Source: Acidimicrobiaceae bacterium (GTDB lineage Bacteria; Actinomycetota; Acidimicrobiia; Acidimicrobiales; RAAP-2). Taken from it: a stretch of DNA of 64,000 bases. The position numbers and the translations under genes were made by a program. Location of the stretch: positions 1 through 64,000 of the forward strand of contig PKXA01000045.1 of assembly GCA_003133325.1 (NCBI GenBank), given 5' to 3'. How positions within the stretch are numbered: position 1 is the stretch's first letter; every line of letters begins with the position of its first letter. Positions 18,949 through 29,764 of this stretch are shown here, piece by piece. The notes under the pieces are model-generated. The model searched no databases, was not told the origin of the DNA, and worked only from the letters and a program-made list of their open reading frames with translations.

Positions 18949-20001
18949 ATGACGCCAGCCGACCCAGCCGGGACACCATCGGATCAAGACGCGGTCACCC
19001 GGATGGTCGAGGCGCTGATACCCACCTCGGTACCCGAATCTCAGCGGCGGCTCTTTGACTCGATGCTGGGCACCATTTACCAGATGGCAGCGGAACACAC
19101 CGATGTGGTCGACCTGAAGATCGCCAACGCGGCTCTGGGGGAAATGGCCGAGGCGTTCCGGGTCTTTCGCCCGTTCCGACACGAACGGAAGGTAACCATC
19201 TTCGGCTCTGCCCGCACCCATCCGGATCACGGCGCCTACGAACGCGCTCGGGACCTCGCCGCCTCCATGGCCGCATTCGGATGGATGGTGGTCACCGGTG
19301 CCGGGCCCGGGATCATGGCCGCAGGTATGGAAGGTGCGGGACGTGAACGCTCCATCGGGGTCAACATTCGGCTGCCGTTCGAACAGGGGACCAATTCCTT
19401 CATTGCCCAAGACCCGAAGCTGGTCCAAATGCGGTACTTCTTCACGAGAAAGCTGATGCTCATCAAGGAGTCCCATGGCTTCGTAGCTCTGCCCGGCGGA
19501 TTCGGCACCCTGGATGAGAGTTTCGAACTGCTCACCTTGCTGCAAACGGGAAAGGGCATGCCGGCACCGCTGGTATTGCTCGATATCCCCGGGGATGCCT
19601 ACTGGTCAGGTTGGGATCGTTTTCTCGAAGAGGTAGTTGTCCCCAAAGGGCTTGTCTCCGCCGACGACAGGGCGTTGTTCATCATCACCGACGACATCGA
19701 CGAGGCCACTTCGGAGTTGGTCGGCTTCTACCGCAATTACCAGTCGTGCCGGTGGGTCGGCAACCTGCTGGTGATCCGCATGCTGGTGGCGCCGGACAAG
19801 GCGGAGTTGGCCAGCCTCAACCACCGGTTCGGCGACATCGTCGACGGCCCCATCCGACACACCAAACCCTTCGCCCCGGAGCGGTCCGGCAACGATCACC
19901 TCGACCAGCCCCGCCTGGCTCTCCATTTCGATCGAACTCATTACGGCCGACTTCGTCAACTGATCGATGCGCTCAACTTGTGCACAGGTGGTGGTGGTTG
20001 A
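18949..20001 (+). CDS. LOG-family nucleotide phosphoribohydrolase-like protein
   Basis: 350 residues; core PF03641 (lysine decarboxylase/LOG). Hallmark PGGFGTLDE at 182-190 and a Rossmann-like TGAGPGIMAAGMEGA at 116-130. Many LOG proteins cleave cytokinin-type or other nucleoside monophosphates to free base and ribose-5-phosphate; substrate here is unknown. The N-terminal ~80 and C-terminal ~100 residues extend the ~190-residue core and match the longer bacterial subgroup. It begins 9 bases after the fbiC stop, so co-transcription is likely. Confidence 0.88.
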   Translation: MTPADPAGTPSDQDAVTRMVEALIPTSVPESQRRLFDSMLGTIYQMAAEHTDVVDLKIANAALGEMAEAFRVFRPFRHERKVTIFGSARTHPDHGAYERARDLAASMAAFGWMVVTGAGPGIMAAGMEGAGRERSIGVNIRLPFEQGTNSFIAQDPKLVQMRYFFTRKLMLIKESHGFVALPGGFGTLDESFELLTLLQTGKGMPAPLVLLDIPGDAYWSGWDRFLEEVVVPKGLVSADDRALFIITDDIDEATSELVGFYRNYQSCRWVGNLLVIRMLVAPDKAELASLNHRFGDIVDGPIRHTKPFAPERSGNDHLDQPRLALHFDRTHYGRLRQLIDALNLCTGGGG

Positions 20002-20157
20002 CGAGAGGGCCCGGTGACCGGCGCAAGGAGTCTTGAGCCTCGACGACTACAGATCGGTCCCTGGCGATCGCCGGAACCGGAACCGGCGGATTGGCAGTTG
20101 TCGGCCCGAATGCTTCGGACTCATCGGAGGGAAACCCGGCCGGTTCGGAACGGGCCG

Positions 20158-20406
20158 TTACGGGCCATCGATCGACCCCGATCCCGACGCGGCAGCGAGA
20201 GAAGGTCCGCCCAACAGGTGGGCCGCCTTTTCCACCGCTCGACGGGCCCGGGTGATTCGTCTTTCCTCCGCCACCAGCGCCGGGTCCGGTGTTTCCCCGG
20301 CTCGCACCGACTCCGAGGCGACCCGCAGGTGGGCCAGGGCCAGATCGGCCAACCTGTCCGAGATCGCCGCCAATTGATCGGCGATTGCCTCGCTGTCGCC
20401 GTTCAT
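20158..20406 (-). CDS. Small Ala/Arg-rich helical protein, unknown function
   Basis: 82 residues; not recognised. The first ~65 residues are strongly helical and amphipathic with hydrophobic residues every 3-4 positions (IADQLAAISDRLADLALAHL, RRITRARRAVEKAAHLL), suggesting a coiled coil or helical hairpin; the tail is Gly/Ser-rich. Its ATG overlaps the stop of the acyl-CoA synthetase (ATGA), which supports it as real and co-translated. No signal peptide. Confidence 0.6.
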   Translation of the reverse strand: MNGDSEAIADQLAAISDRLADLALAHLRVASESVRAGETPDPALVAEERRITRARRAVEKAAHLLGGPSLAAASGSGSIDGP

Positions 20407-22046
20407 TCTCCCGGGGCGGCCGATGGAACGCCGACATCGACGATGTCGAGCTTCCCGTCGGCATTTTGCGCCCGAATCACCTTCTTGTCGAACTTTCCCA
20501 CGCTTGTCTTGGGGAGTTCATCGAGGAACACCCACCGTTCTGGCACCCACCAGCGTGACACCCGACCCTGGAGATGGGCCACCAGGTCATCTGCGGTGAC
20601 GGTCGAGCCTTCGTCTCGAACCACAGCCACCAACGGACGCTCACTCCATTTCGGGTCCGGGACGGCAACGACAGCCGCCTCGAACACTCCGGGATGGGAC
20701 ATGACCTCGTTCTCCAATTCCACCGAAGAGATCCACTCCCCGCCGGACTTGATGACGTCCTTGGTTCGGTCGCTGATCTGCATAAAGCCCTTCTGGTCCA
20801 ACCAACCGACATCGCCGGTACGGAGCCAACCGTCGTGGAAGCGCTCGGGACTCGGCTCCCCGTAGTACGACGCGGTGACCCACGGGCCCCGAACCTCGAA
20901 TTCTCCAACCGTTTCGCCGTCACGGGGTAGCACGGTGCCGTCCTCTGCGCAGATGCGGATCTCGACCCCGGGGACGATCCGACCGGTCTTCGCCCGCCAA
21001 TCCATCTCCTCCTCGGGCGGTGTGCCCCGGGGCGGAAAGGCAAGGGCACACAATGGGCTGGTCTCGGTCATACCCCAACCCTGGATCATTGCGATGCCGA
21101 ACTGTTCCTCGAAACGCTCGATGAGATGGCGCGGAACAGCGGCGCCGCCGACCGTGACCGCCCGCAGCGACGACAGATCGACCGGATTGGAATCGGCGTA
21201 CCGCAACAGGTCATTCCAGATGGTGGGGACGCCCGCCGACAGTGTGGGTCGATGGAGAGCGATCATGGCGGCCAGGGGGCCGGCCTGAAGGTACTGCTGG
21301 GGCATCACCATGTCGGCGCCGGTCATGAACGCTCCATAGGGGGTACCCCAGGCGTTGGCGTGGAACATCGGAACGATAGTGAGGACACGATCCCGTTCAT
21401 TGATGCCCAACGACGACGCAGAGGTGATCGCCATGGAATGCAGATAGGTGGACCGATGGCTATAGGCGACGCCTTTCGGATTCCCGGTGGTGCCCGAGGT
21501 GTAACACATGGCGGCAGCTTGGCGTTCATCCAGTTCCGGCCATTGGTACCCCGGCTGTTCCGCGGCCAGTAGCTCGTCGTAGTCGAGGGTGTTCCCCAAC
21601 GCATCTGGGTCACCCACCCCGACCACTATGAAGTGCTTGACGGTGGTGAGCTGATCTCGTACCCGTGCCAACAGGGGAATCAACGAGGCGTCGACGATGA
21701 TCGCCTTGTCTTCCGCATGATTGACCACATAGGCCAGTTGTTCGGGAAAGAGCCGGATGTTCAAGGTGTGCATCACGGCCCCCATGGCCGGGATGCCCAG
21801 GTAGGCCTCGAGGTGGGTCTGATTGTTCCAAAGGAACGTACCCACCCGGTCGCTGTCGCCGATCCCCAACCGGGACAATGCCGCGGCCAGACGCTCTGAC
21901 CGCTCAGCCACCTCAACAAACGAGGCCTCGGAGGCTTCGCCGTCCGGCCCGGTGATCGTCACCACCAAACTGTCTCCATAGACCTGCTGTCCGTGACGCA
22001 GGATGCCACTCACGAGCAACGGGGCATCCTGCATGGTGCTGAGCAC
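20403..22046 (-). CDS. Long/medium-chain acyl-CoA synthetase (AMP-forming)
   Basis: 547 residues, ANL superfamily. Activates a fatty acid to acyl-CoA through an acyl-adenylate. A3 motif YTSGTTGNPKGV at 182-193, then GWGMTET, the A7/A8 region WLRTGDVG and KDVIKSGGEWIS, and a C-terminal catalytic Lys in KTSVGKFDKK. The substrate-pocket block (PMFHANAWGTPYGA) resembles medium- to long-chain ligases; the exact substrate is unknown. I take the GTG at 22046 because AGAGGAGGA lies 6 bases before it; an ATG at 22034 is the alternative. Heads a two-gene unit with the small protein downstream. Confidence 0.93.
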   Translation of the reverse strand: MLSTMQDAPLLVSGILRHGQQVYGDSLVVTITGPDGEASEASFVEVAERSERLAAALSRLGIGDSDRVGTFLWNNQTHLEAYLGIPAMGAVMHTLNIRLFPEQLAYVVNHAEDKAIIVDASLIPLLARVRDQLTTVKHFIVVGVGDPDALGNTLDYDELLAAEQPGYQWPELDERQAAAMCYTSGTTGNPKGVAYSHRSTYLHSMAITSASSLGINERDRVLTIVPMFHANAWGTPYGAFMTGADMVMPQQYLQAGPLAAMIALHRPTLSAGVPTIWNDLLRYADSNPVDLSSLRAVTVGGAAVPRHLIERFEEQFGIAMIQGWGMTETSPLCALAFPPRGTPPEEEMDWRAKTGRIVPGVEIRICAEDGTVLPRDGETVGEFEVRGPWVTASYYGEPSPERFHDGWLRTGDVGWLDQKGFMQISDRTKDVIKSGGEWISSVELENEVMSHPGVFEAAVVAVPDPKWSERPLVAVVRDEGSTVTADDLVAHLQGRVSRWWVPERWVFLDELPKTSVGKFDKKVIRAQNADGKLDIVDVGVPSAAPGE

Positions 22047-22334
22047 AGTTGGTCCTCCTCTGGTTGTGATCCGCGAACTCGGGATTCAGCCTACCGACCC
22101 TGGCGCCTCGAAGTCGGAGGGGTCGGAGGGGTCGGATGGCCCGCCGGGCGATACCCCGGTGCAGCCCTTGATCGATGATGCAATCGGTGTTCTACTTCTC
22201 TGAGCCGCAGTGTGTTCCCCGACCATCCCGGTGGTTTGGTTCGGGTGTCACCATCCAATCGTTTCGGCAGTCGCGCTGACCCTCTGAGTCCGGCAACTCA
22301 CTCTGATACGGCGAGTGGCACCGAGGTTTCGGGG

Positions 22335-23288
22335 ATGGGCAAGGCACTGATGGTCATGGGTGCGCTTCTGGCTTCCGTGGTGGTGGGAATGGTCTTGGTG
22401 GTCACGGTGGTGATGAGCCAAGGTTCAACTTCCGGACAGGGTTCCGCCGATTCAGGCGGAACGGCTGTGGTGGCAACCGCAAGTGGAAGTCCGGGTTCAG
22501 GAGGTACCAGCCCAGGACCGGCCATACCCCCTGATTGGCTCCCTCTCTATCGGCAGGCCGCCGGAACCTGTTCTGAAATGTCGTGGCCGGTACTGGCCGC
22601 CATCGGAACCGTCGAATCAGACAGTGGCCAATCGACCGCTCCCGGCGTCTGGTCGGGTTCCAACAGCGCCGGTGCCGAAGGACCTATGCAGTTCGAACCG
22701 GCTACCTTCGCCGCCTATGCCATTGTCGGACCAGGCGGAGCACAGCCGGCGTCGCCTTATGATCGAATCGACGCGGTGTACACGGCATCGGCTCTCCTGT
22801 GTGCAAACGGGGCCGGATCGCCGGCCACCCTCAGTGCCGCAATCACTGACTACAACCATTCGAGCATCTACGTGGACACTGTGCTCACCCTGGCTCTGGC
22901 GTTCGGCGACGCACCAGAGACCACCGGAACGGTGGTGGCCACCTTGTCATTCGCGGCCCAGCAGCTGAATACTCCCTACCTCTGGGGTGGCACCGGGTCT
23001 GGAGGCTTCGACTGCTCAGGGCTCACCCAGGCCGCCTATGAGAATGCCGGGATCGATCTTCCCAGGGTGGCTCAAGATCAGTTCGACGCCGGACCATCCG
23101 TTTCGGGTGGCGCACCGGTAGCGCCCGGGGACCTCATCTTCTTCGGTGACGGAACCTCGGGGATCGACCACGTCGGTCTCTATGTCGGAGGGGGCGAGAT
23201 GATCGATGCTCCCCACACCGGGGCGTTGGTCCGTTTCGACAATGCCGACTGGTCAGGTTTCGTAGGGGCCACCCGCCCGGGCGGTTGA
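22335..23288 (+). CDS. Membrane-anchored cell-wall hydrolase: transglycosylase-like plus NlpC/P60 domains
   Basis: 317 residues from the ATG at 22335. N-terminal signal-anchor helix (about 7-28), Gly/Ser/Thr-rich linker to ~62, lytic-transglycosylase-like domain with probable catalytic Glu94 (AAIGTVESDSG) and AEGPMQFEPATFAAY, then a C-terminal NlpC/P60 domain with Cys227 (FDCSGLTQAAY) and His279 (DHVGLYVGGG). It would cut glycan strands and peptide stems. An in-frame GTG at 22212 would bury the signal sequence. The 288-base upstream gap holds a short 9-base tandem repeat (GTCGGAGGG, 22113-22137). No c-di-AMP riboswitch could be recognised there. Confidence 0.88.
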   Translation: MGKALMVMGALLASVVVGMVLVVTVVMSQGSTSGQGSADSGGTAVVATASGSPGSGGTSPGPAIPPDWLPLYRQAAGTCSEMSWPVLAAIGTVESDSGQSTAPGVWSGSNSAGAEGPMQFEPATFAAYAIVGPGGAQPASPYDRIDAVYTASALLCANGAGSPATLSAAITDYNHSSIYVDTVLTLALAFGDAPETTGTVVATLSFAAQQLNTPYLWGGTGSGGFDCSGLTQAAYENAGIDLPRVAQDQFDAGPSVSGGAPVAPGDLIFFGDGTSGIDHVGLYVGGGEMIDAPHTGALVRFDNADWSGFVGATRPGG

Positions 23289-23417
23289 GCCCGGGATCGC
23301 GATCGGGATGGCAGCACTTCGGTGATGCATGAGAACTTCCGACTCGGGAGTGGGTCACCTGTCCGCCTCCCATCCGCCCCTTCCCTCCCATACCGACAAC
23401 CGTCCATTCCGTCTCGA

Positions 23418-24926
23418 CTACCTCAGGGCCAGCTGTCCGGGAAGGATCGGAGCCGGCAGGGATGTCTGCCCCATGAGGTAACGATCCACTGCCGAAGCGG
23501 CTGATCGTCCTTCGGCAATAGCCCACACAATGAGGCTCTGTCCTCGGGTCATGTCGCCGCACACGAAGACCCCTTCGACGTTGGTCGACCACGATGCATC
23601 AGCGACCACATTGCCGCGGGAGCTCAACTCGATCCCCAGATCGGCAATCATGCCGCCCTGCTCTGGACCCAGGAACCCCATGGCCAACAGCACCAGCTCG
23701 CAAGGAAGTTCGAAGCCCGATGCGGGGACGGGTTCGAATGCCGGATGTCCCTGTTCGTTGTAGGCCAGCTCCACCTCCTCGCCCCGAAGAGCCCGGACAT
23801 TTCCGTTCTCATCGGAGAGGCACTCCACGGTGGTCACTGCGAACAGGCGTTCACCACCCTCCTCGTGGGCAGCCGAGGTCCGAAGAATGAGGGGCCAGGT
23901 CGGCCACGGATTGTTCCCGACCCTGTTCCTCGGGGGCTCGGGCATGATCTCGAGCTGGTGCACCGCCAAAGCACCCTGCCGATGAACGGTGCCCAAGCAG
24001 TCGGCCCCGGTATCCCCACCGCCGATGATGACCACATGTTTGCCTGCGGCGGAGATCGGTGAGACGTCCAGCAATCCCTCCTGGACCATGTTCGACGGCT
24101 TCAGATACTCCATAGCCCGGTGAATACCCGCGAGCTCACGACCCGGGACCGGCAGGTCGCGGGGCAGCGTCGCTCCCCCGGCCAGCACCACCGCGTCGAA
24201 TTCATCCACCAATGACTGGGCGCTGACCACCGAGGCGTTGGCGGCCGCCGCCCCGGAAACCTCGCAGGCCGGTTGGCCGACCGAGATCCCGCACCGGAAC
24301 TCCACACCCTCGGCCTTCAACTGGCCGAGTCGGCGGTCGAGCACCGCCTTTTCCATCTTGAACTCCGGAATCCCGTATCGGAGCAGCCCGCCGGGCTTCT
24401 CTGCCCGTTCGAATACCACCACATCGTGACCGGCCCGGGCCAACTGCTGCGCGGCCGCCATCCCCGAAGGTCCGGATCCGACAATGGCCACGCGTTTTCC
24501 GGTGGCGGTCACGGCATTGACCGGCGTCACCCAACCTTCCGACCATGCCCGCTCGGCAATCTCGTACTCGATCCGCTCGATGGCCACCGGATCGGCGTTG
24601 ATCCCGAGCACGCACGATCCTTCACACGGGGCCGGGCACAGACGTCCGGTGAAGTCGGGAAAGTTATTGGTGGCATGCAGCCGCTGAGTCGCCTCCGACC
24701 AGTCGCCCCGGTAGACCAGGTCGTTCCACTCGGGAATCAGGTTCCCGAGCGGACAGCCCTCGTGGCAAAAGGGAATCCCACAGTCCATGCACCGGGCTCC
24801 CTGATGTTGAGTTTCTTCGACCGGAAACGGCTCATAGACCTCTTTCCAGTCACGCAACCTCACGTGCACCGGGCGCCGGTTGGGAAGCTCCCGGTCGAAC
24901 TTCAAGAATCCGGTGATGTCACCCAC
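23418..24926 (-). CDS. gltD: Glutamate synthase small (beta) subunit
   Basis: 502 residues. Feeds NADPH electrons to GltB. The N-terminal Cys cluster for 4Fe-4S centres is intact ([17 protein letters not shown], then CPAPCEGSC). The FAD motif is [20 protein letters not shown]; the NADPH motif is [16 protein letters not shown]. The C-terminal ATPDG-like block is [18 protein letters not shown]. The GTG start overlaps the gltB stop by 8 bases. Confidence 0.96.
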   Translation of the reverse strand: MGDITGFLKFDRELPNRRPVHVRLRDWKEVYEPFPVEETQHQGARCMDCGIPFCHEGCPLGNLIPEWNDLVYRGDWSEATQRLHATNNFPDFTGRLCPAPCEGSCVLGINADPVAIERIEYEIAERAWSEGWVTPVNAVTATGKRVAIVGSGPSGMAAAQQLARAGHDVVVFERAEKPGGLLRYGIPEFKMEKAVLDRRLGQLKAEGVEFRCGISVGQPACEVSGAAAANASVVSAQSLVDEFDAVVLAGGATLPRDLPVPGRELAGIHRAMEYLKPSNMVQEGLLDVSPISAAGKHVVIIGGGDTGADCLGTVHRQGALAVHQLEIMPEPPRNRVGNNPWPTWPLILRTSAAHEEGGERLFAVTTVECLSDENGNVRALRGEEVELAYNEQGHPAFEPVPASGFELPCELVLLAMGFLGPEQGGMIADLGIELSSRGNVVADASWSTNVEGVFVCGDMTRGQSLIVWAIAEGRSAASAVDRYLMGQTSLPAPILPGQLALR

Positions 24927-27900
24927 GGGACACCTCCATCACCGCGTCGTCTATCGAGCGACCTTCGGCCACCGCCTTCTCCGTTGCCTCGAGAACCCGG
25001 CGGTAGTCCCTCGGCATCACCTTGACGAACTGCTCAGAGTTGCTCATCCAATCAGCCAGAATGGCGCGAGCCACCTCCGACCCTGTCTCGCCGACGTGCA
25101 TGGTGATCCTGTCCTTCAGCCAGGTTCGATCATCGGCGGACACCGGCTCAAGATCAACCATGTCCGGGTTGTACTGCCGCCCCAGCTCATCGGATGTGTC
25201 GTAGACGAAGGCCACCCCGCCCGACATTCCGGCACCGAAATTTCGTCCGGTGGGACCGAGAATCACCACCCGCCCACCCGTCATGTACTCACAACCGTGG
25301 TCACCGACACCTTCCACCACGGCGATGGCTCCCGAATTGCGCACGCAAAAGCGCTCGCCCACCTGCCCACGGAGGAAGACGTCCCCGGCGGTGGCACCAT
25401 AGAGAATCACATTCCCGGCCACGATATTTTCCTCGGCGGCGAAGGGTGAGTCCTCCGGAGGCCGCACGATGATACGCCCACCCGAAAGTCCCTTGCCCAG
25501 GTAATCGTTGGCATCGCCGAATAAGCGCATGGTGACACCCCTGGGTACAAACGCCCCGAAACTCTGCCCGGCCGAACCGCGAAAGGTAAGGTCAATGGTG
25601 CCGTCAGGCAGTCCAGTGCCACCGTGGCGACGAGTGATCTCGTACCCGAGCAATGTCCCGACGGTTCGATCCACGTTGGTCACCGCCAGGTCCGCAGTGA
25701 CCGGCGTACCACTCTCGATGGCTGACCGGCATGCGTCCATAAAAGAATGATCGAGGGCCCGATCGAGTCCGTGATCCTGTTTCTGAGTGCAATGGCGCAC
25801 CGCGCCCTCGGGCAGTTCCGGTTCCATCAGAACAGGCGTCAGATCCAACCCCGCCGCCTTCCAATGGGTGATGGCATCGGCAGTATCGAGCAGATCGACT
25901 CGGCCGATGGCCTCCTCGATTGAGCGCAGGCCGAGCGCGGCCAGGTACTCCCGCACCTCTTGGGCGATGTATTCGAAGAACGTCTCCACGAACTCGGGGG
26001 TTCCGGTGAACCGCTTTCGCAACTCCGGGTTTTGGGTAGCGATGCCCACCGGGCAGGTATCGAGGTGGCAGACCCGCATCATGATGCAGCCGGAAACCAC
26101 CAGTGGGGCGGTGGCGAATCCAAACTCCTCAGCGCCGAGGAGAGCCCCGACAATGACGTCCCTGCCGGTTTTCATCTGCCCATCCACCTGCACCACGATG
26201 CGATCACGAAGGCCGTTGGCCAACAGGGTCTGCTGGGTCTCAGCCAAGCCGAGCTCCCACGGGATCCCGGCATGCTTCTGTGACGTGAGCGGAGTCGCTC
26301 CGGTGCCTCCGTCGTGGCCCGAGATCAACACCACGTCGGAGTGCGCCTTGGCCACCCCGGCCGCCACCGTACCCACGCCCACTTCGGCCACCAGTTTCAC
26401 GTGGATGCGGGCCCGCGGATTTGCAGACTTCAGATCGTGGATGAGTTGGGCAATGTCCTCGATGGAGTAGATGTCATGGTGAGGGGGTGGAGAGATGAGC
26501 CCCACACCCGGGGTCGAAAACCGGGTCTTGGCGATCCATGGGTAGACCTTGTGCCCGGGGAGTTGACCTCCCTCCCCTGGCTTGGCTCCCTGGGCGATCT
26601 TGATCTGGATGTCGTCAGCGTTGACCAGGTACTCGGAGGTCACGCCGAATCGACCCGAGGCCACCTGCTTGATGGCGCTTCGCCGTAGATCCCCATTGGC
26701 ATCAGCGGTGAAGCGGTCGGCATCCTCTCCGCCTTCACCGGTATTGGACCTGCCGCCCAGTCGGTTCATGGCGATGGCCAGTGTCTCGTGAGCCTCGGCC
26801 GAAATCGATCCGTAGGACATGGCGCCGGTTGAGAATCGGGCCAGGATGCCCGAGATCGGCTCCACCTCCTCGATGGGGATGGCTGTTCTCCCTCCCTCCC
26901 CGCCCGCCTTCAACCGAAGGAGACCGCGCAGGGTGGCGAGCTCGGTCGACTGGTCGTCGACCGCCTTGGTGTACTCCTTGAAGACCTCATACCGTCTCGA
27001 ACGGGTGGCATGCTGCAGTTTGAACACGCTCTTCGGGTTGAAGAGATGGACTTCGCCCTCGCGGCGCCACTGGTATTCCCCACCGCCCTCACGGTCCCGG
27101 TGAGCCAACTCGGTGGGTTGGGCCATATGCATCGTGCGATGCCGGGCCGCCACTTCCTCCGCAATCACATCGAGCCCCACCCCACCGATCCGGGACACCG
27201 TCCCGGTGAAGTACTCGTCGATGACATCGTGGGCCAGTCCCACCGCCTCGAACGCCTGGGCGCCCGTATACGACGCCACTGTCGAGATGCCCATCTTCGA
27301 CATCACCTTGACGATTCCCTTTGATGCCGCCTTGATGTAGTTGCGTCGCGCCTGGCGGGGTGTGACTCCGGCCAACAAACCGGAGGCGATCATGTCGTCG
27401 ATGGTCTCGAAGGCCAGGTACGGGTTGATGGCGGCGGCCCCGAATCCCTTCAGGAGGGCCATGTGATGGACTTCACGGGCATCCCCGGACTCGACCACCA
27501 GTCCGACCTGGGTGCGGGTCTTCTCGCGCACCAGGTGATGGTGGACGGCAGACACCAGCAGCAGCGACGGGATGGGGGCGTACTCGGCGGTCGAATTGCG
27601 GTCGGACAGCACAATGATGTCGGCCCCCTCGACGATGGCCGCGCTGACCTGGGACCGCACACCCTCGATGGCGTCCTTGAGCCCCTCGCCGCCTCGGGAT
27701 ACCTCGAAGAGGCCGTCCACGGCGAAGGCACGGTAGCCCGGGGTCTGACCGTCCTCGTTGATGTAGAGCAACTTGGCCAAGTCGTCATTGTCGATGACCG
27801 GCATCGGCAACACGATCTGCCGGCACGAGGCCGCCGTCGGGTCGAGCAGGTTCGACTCCGGTCCGAGCGTGGACGCCAGCGAGGTGACCAACTCTTCGCG

Positions 27901-29559
27901 GATGGCATCGAGCGGCGGGTTGGTGACCTGGGCGAACAGTTGGGTGAAGTAGTCATACAGCAGTCGGGATCGCTCGGAGAGCACGGCAATGGCCGCGTCA
28001 TGACCCATCGATCCTATGGGTTCGATACCCGCTTTCGCCATGGGGCCGATGATGAGGCGGAGCTCCTCGTTGGTGTATCCGAACTCGCGCTGGCGTCCGA
28101 TGACCGAGGCATGCTGCGGAGTGAGCATGGTCTTGGGCGGTAGGTCGTCGAGATCGATTTGGCCGACCTCGAGCCAGTGGGCATACGGCTGCTCGGCCGA
28201 AAGCGCCGACTTGATCTCATCGTCATCGATGATCCTTCCGGCCGCCGTATCCACCAGGAACATCCGGCCCGGTTGGAGCCGACCCTTGCGGACCACCGTG
28301 GAGGACGGGACGTCGAGTACCCCGACCTCACTGGCCAGTACCACCAGACCGTCATCGGTGACCCAGTAACGAGCCGGGCGGAGCCCGTTCCTGTCGAGCA
28401 CGGCGCCAATCATCGTCCCATCGGTGAATGCCACCGACGCCGGACCGTCCCACGGCTCCATCAACGAGGAGTGATACCTGTAGAAGGCCCGTCGGGCCGG
28501 ATCCATGGTGCGATGGTTCTCCCACGCCTCGGGAATCATCATCAACACCGCATGATGCAGCGGTCGCCCTCCAAGATGGAGCAGCTCGAGCACCTCGTCA
28601 AAGGAGGCCGAGTCACTCGCCCCCGGGGTGAGGATCGGGAAGGCGCGTTCGAGGCCGGGGATGAGATCGGTGGCACACAGCGCCTCCCGGGCCCGCATCC
28701 AATTGCGGTTCCCGGCCAGGGTGTTGATCTCGCCGTTGTGGGCCAGGTACCGGTAGGGGTGGGCCAGCGCCCATGACGGGAACGTGTTGGTGGAGAAACG
28801 CGAGTGCACCAGCGCCAACCCACTCTCCACCCGTGGATCGGACAGATCGGGGTAGAACTCGGCCAACTGTTGGGAGGTGAGCATCCCTTTGTAGGTGATG
28901 GTCCGAGCGGACAAGGATGCCAGGTAGCAGTCGGCAATTTGGTGTTCCGCTCGTTTACGGAGCACGAACGACACCCGATCGAGGGCCAGGGCCGGGTCGT
29001 CCCCGCTCAATACTGTCGTGGGGCCTGCAGCCACGAATACCTGGTGCAACGAAGGCATGTCGCCCCGCGCCACCGAACCAAGGGTCTGATCGTCGAAGGG
29101 AACGTCGCGCCACCCCAGGACCACCAGGCCTTCCTCTTCGGCAAGTTGTTCGATGCCGGTGCGGGCCTTCGCCGCCTCCGAGGGGTCCCGGGACAAGAAG
29201 GCGATACCGGTCGCATATCGCCCGCCGTCAGGAAGATCGAACTCGACCACTTCCCGATAGAACTGGTGTGGGATCTGGAGCAGGATGCCGGCCCCGTCCC
29301 CGCTGTCTTCTTCGCTGCCGGTGGCGCCTCGGTGAGCGAGATGTTCCAGGGCGGTGATTGCCCTGCGGACCAGGGCATGGGTGGGTCGACCATGGAGGTC
29401 GGCGACCAGGGCGATACCGCAGGCGTCATGCTCGAAGCGCGGATCGTAGAGACCGCTGGTCGGGACTCTGGGCGTGGCCGCTCGAGGGCGCGAGGCTCCC
29501 ATAGGCGTACCAGAACTACGAGAAATGTGGTCGGCGAACTCGCCGGGCAAGGTCGTCAT
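24919..29559 (-). CDS. gltB: Glutamate synthase large (alpha) subunit
   Basis: About 1546 residues. Makes two glutamates from glutamine and 2-oxoglutarate. Type-2 glutaminase domain with N-terminal nucleophile Cys47 ([12 protein letters not shown]), so a ~46-residue propeptide would be removed. Next come the central and FMN-binding barrels ([30 protein letters not shown]), the 3Fe-4S ligands in [18 protein letters not shown], and the C-terminal GXGXG helix ([12 protein letters not shown]). I chose the ATG at 29559 because GGAG lies 8 bases upstream; an ATG at 29616 has no such site. In related actinobacteria, unphosphorylated GarA stimulates this enzyme; a GarA-like gene lies at 45097. Confidence 0.96.
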   Translation of the reverse strand: MTTLPGEFADHISRSSGTPMGASRPRAATPRVPTSGLYDPRFEHDACGIALVADLHGRPTHALVRRAITALEHLAHRGATGSEEDSGDGAGILLQIPHQFYREVVEFDLPDGGRYATGIAFLSRDPSEAAKARTGIEQLAEEEGLVVLGWRDVPFDDQTLGSVARGDMPSLHQVFVAAGPTTVLSGDDPALALDRVSFVLRKRAEHQIADCYLASLSARTITYKGMLTSQQLAEFYPDLSDPRVESGLALVHSRFSTNTFPSWALAHPYRYLAHNGEINTLAGNRNWMRAREALCATDLIPGLERAFPILTPGASDSASFDEVLELLHLGGRPLHHAVLMMIPEAWENHRTMDPARRAFYRYHSSLMEPWDGPASVAFTDGTMIGAVLDRNGLRPARYWVTDDGLVVLASEVGVLDVPSSTVVRKGRLQPGRMFLVDTAAGRIIDDDEIKSALSAEQPYAHWLEVGQIDLDDLPPKTMLTPQHASVIGRQREFGYTNEELRLIIGPMAKAGIEPIGSMGHDAAIAVLSERSRLLYDYFTQLFAQVTNPPLDAIREELVTSLASTLGPESNLLDPTAASCRQIVLPMPVIDNDDLAKLLYINEDGQTPGYRAFAVDGLFEVSRGGEGLKDAIEGVRSQVSAAIVEGADIIVLSDRNSTAEYAPIPSLLLVSAVHHHLVREKTRTQVGLVVESGDAREVHHMALLKGFGAAAINPYLAFETIDDMIASGLLAGVTPRQARRNYIKAASKGIVKVMSKMGISTVASYTGAQAFEAVGLAHDVIDEYFTGTVSRIGGVGLDVIAEEVAARHRTMHMAQPTELAHRDREGGGEYQWRREGEVHLFNPKSVFKLQHATRSRRYEVFKEYTKAVDDQSTELATLRGLLRLKAGGEGGRTAIPIEEVEPISGILARFSTGAMSYGSISAEAHETLAIAMNRLGGRSNTGEGGEDADRFTADANGDLRRSAIKQVASGRFGVTSEYLVNADDIQIKIAQGAKPGEGGQLPGHKVYPWIAKTRFSTPGVGLISPPPHHDIYSIEDIAQLIHDLKSANPRARIHVKLVAEVGVGTVAAGVAKAHSDVVLISGHDGGTGATPLTSQKHAGIPWELGLAETQQTLLANGLRDRIVVQVDGQMKTGRDVIVGALLGAEEFGFATAPLVVSGCIMMRVCHLDTCPVGIATQNPELRKRFTGTPEFVETFFEYIAQEVREYLAALGLRSIEEAIGRVDLLDTADAITHWKAAGLDLTPVLMEPELPEGAVRHCTQKQDHGLDRALDHSFMDACRSAIESGTPVTADLAVTNVDRTVGTLLGYEITRRHGGTGLPDGTIDLTFRGSAGQSFGAFVPRGVTMRLFGDANDYLGKGLSGGRIIVRPPEDSPFAAEENIVAGNVILYGATAGDVFLRGQVGERFCVRNSGAIAVVEGVGDHGCEYMTGGRVVILGPTGRNFGAGMSGGVAFVYDTSDELGRQYNPDMVDLEPVSADDRTWLKDRITMHVGETGSEVARAILADWMSNSEQFVKVMPRDYRRVLEATEKAVAEGRSIDDAVMEVSRG

Positions 29560-29764
29560 CGGGTCGCTCCATTGAGGGACGGTGAAATCTCTTCGCTCGG
29601 GACGACGCTGGCCCATATGCGGTCAGGACATCGTACACGGTGGGCGACCCAATCCGGTCAGATCGGAGATGCCCCACAAATGAACTGCTTCTCGACCCCA
29701 ACACGACGGTGGCGCCGGGCATCGGCATCCATGGGAGGGGCGATAACACCCGTACCATGGGGAC

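Noticed and set aside
22047-22334. c-di-AMP (ydaO-type) riboswitch before the cell-wall hydrolase
   Set aside because: Such genes often have one in actinobacteria, but I could not find the conserved GGGGGACC and CCGAACCCG-type elements together.
23725-23750. tRNA T-loop-like GGTTCGAATGCC
   Set aside because: It lies in gltD coding sequence and no acceptor or anticodon stem can be drawn around it; the same holds for the GATTCGAACTC near 38187 in the peptidase gene.
29560-29764. TPP riboswitch before thiO
   Set aside because: The CTGAGA and ACCTGATCTGGATAATGCCAG-like elements are absent.
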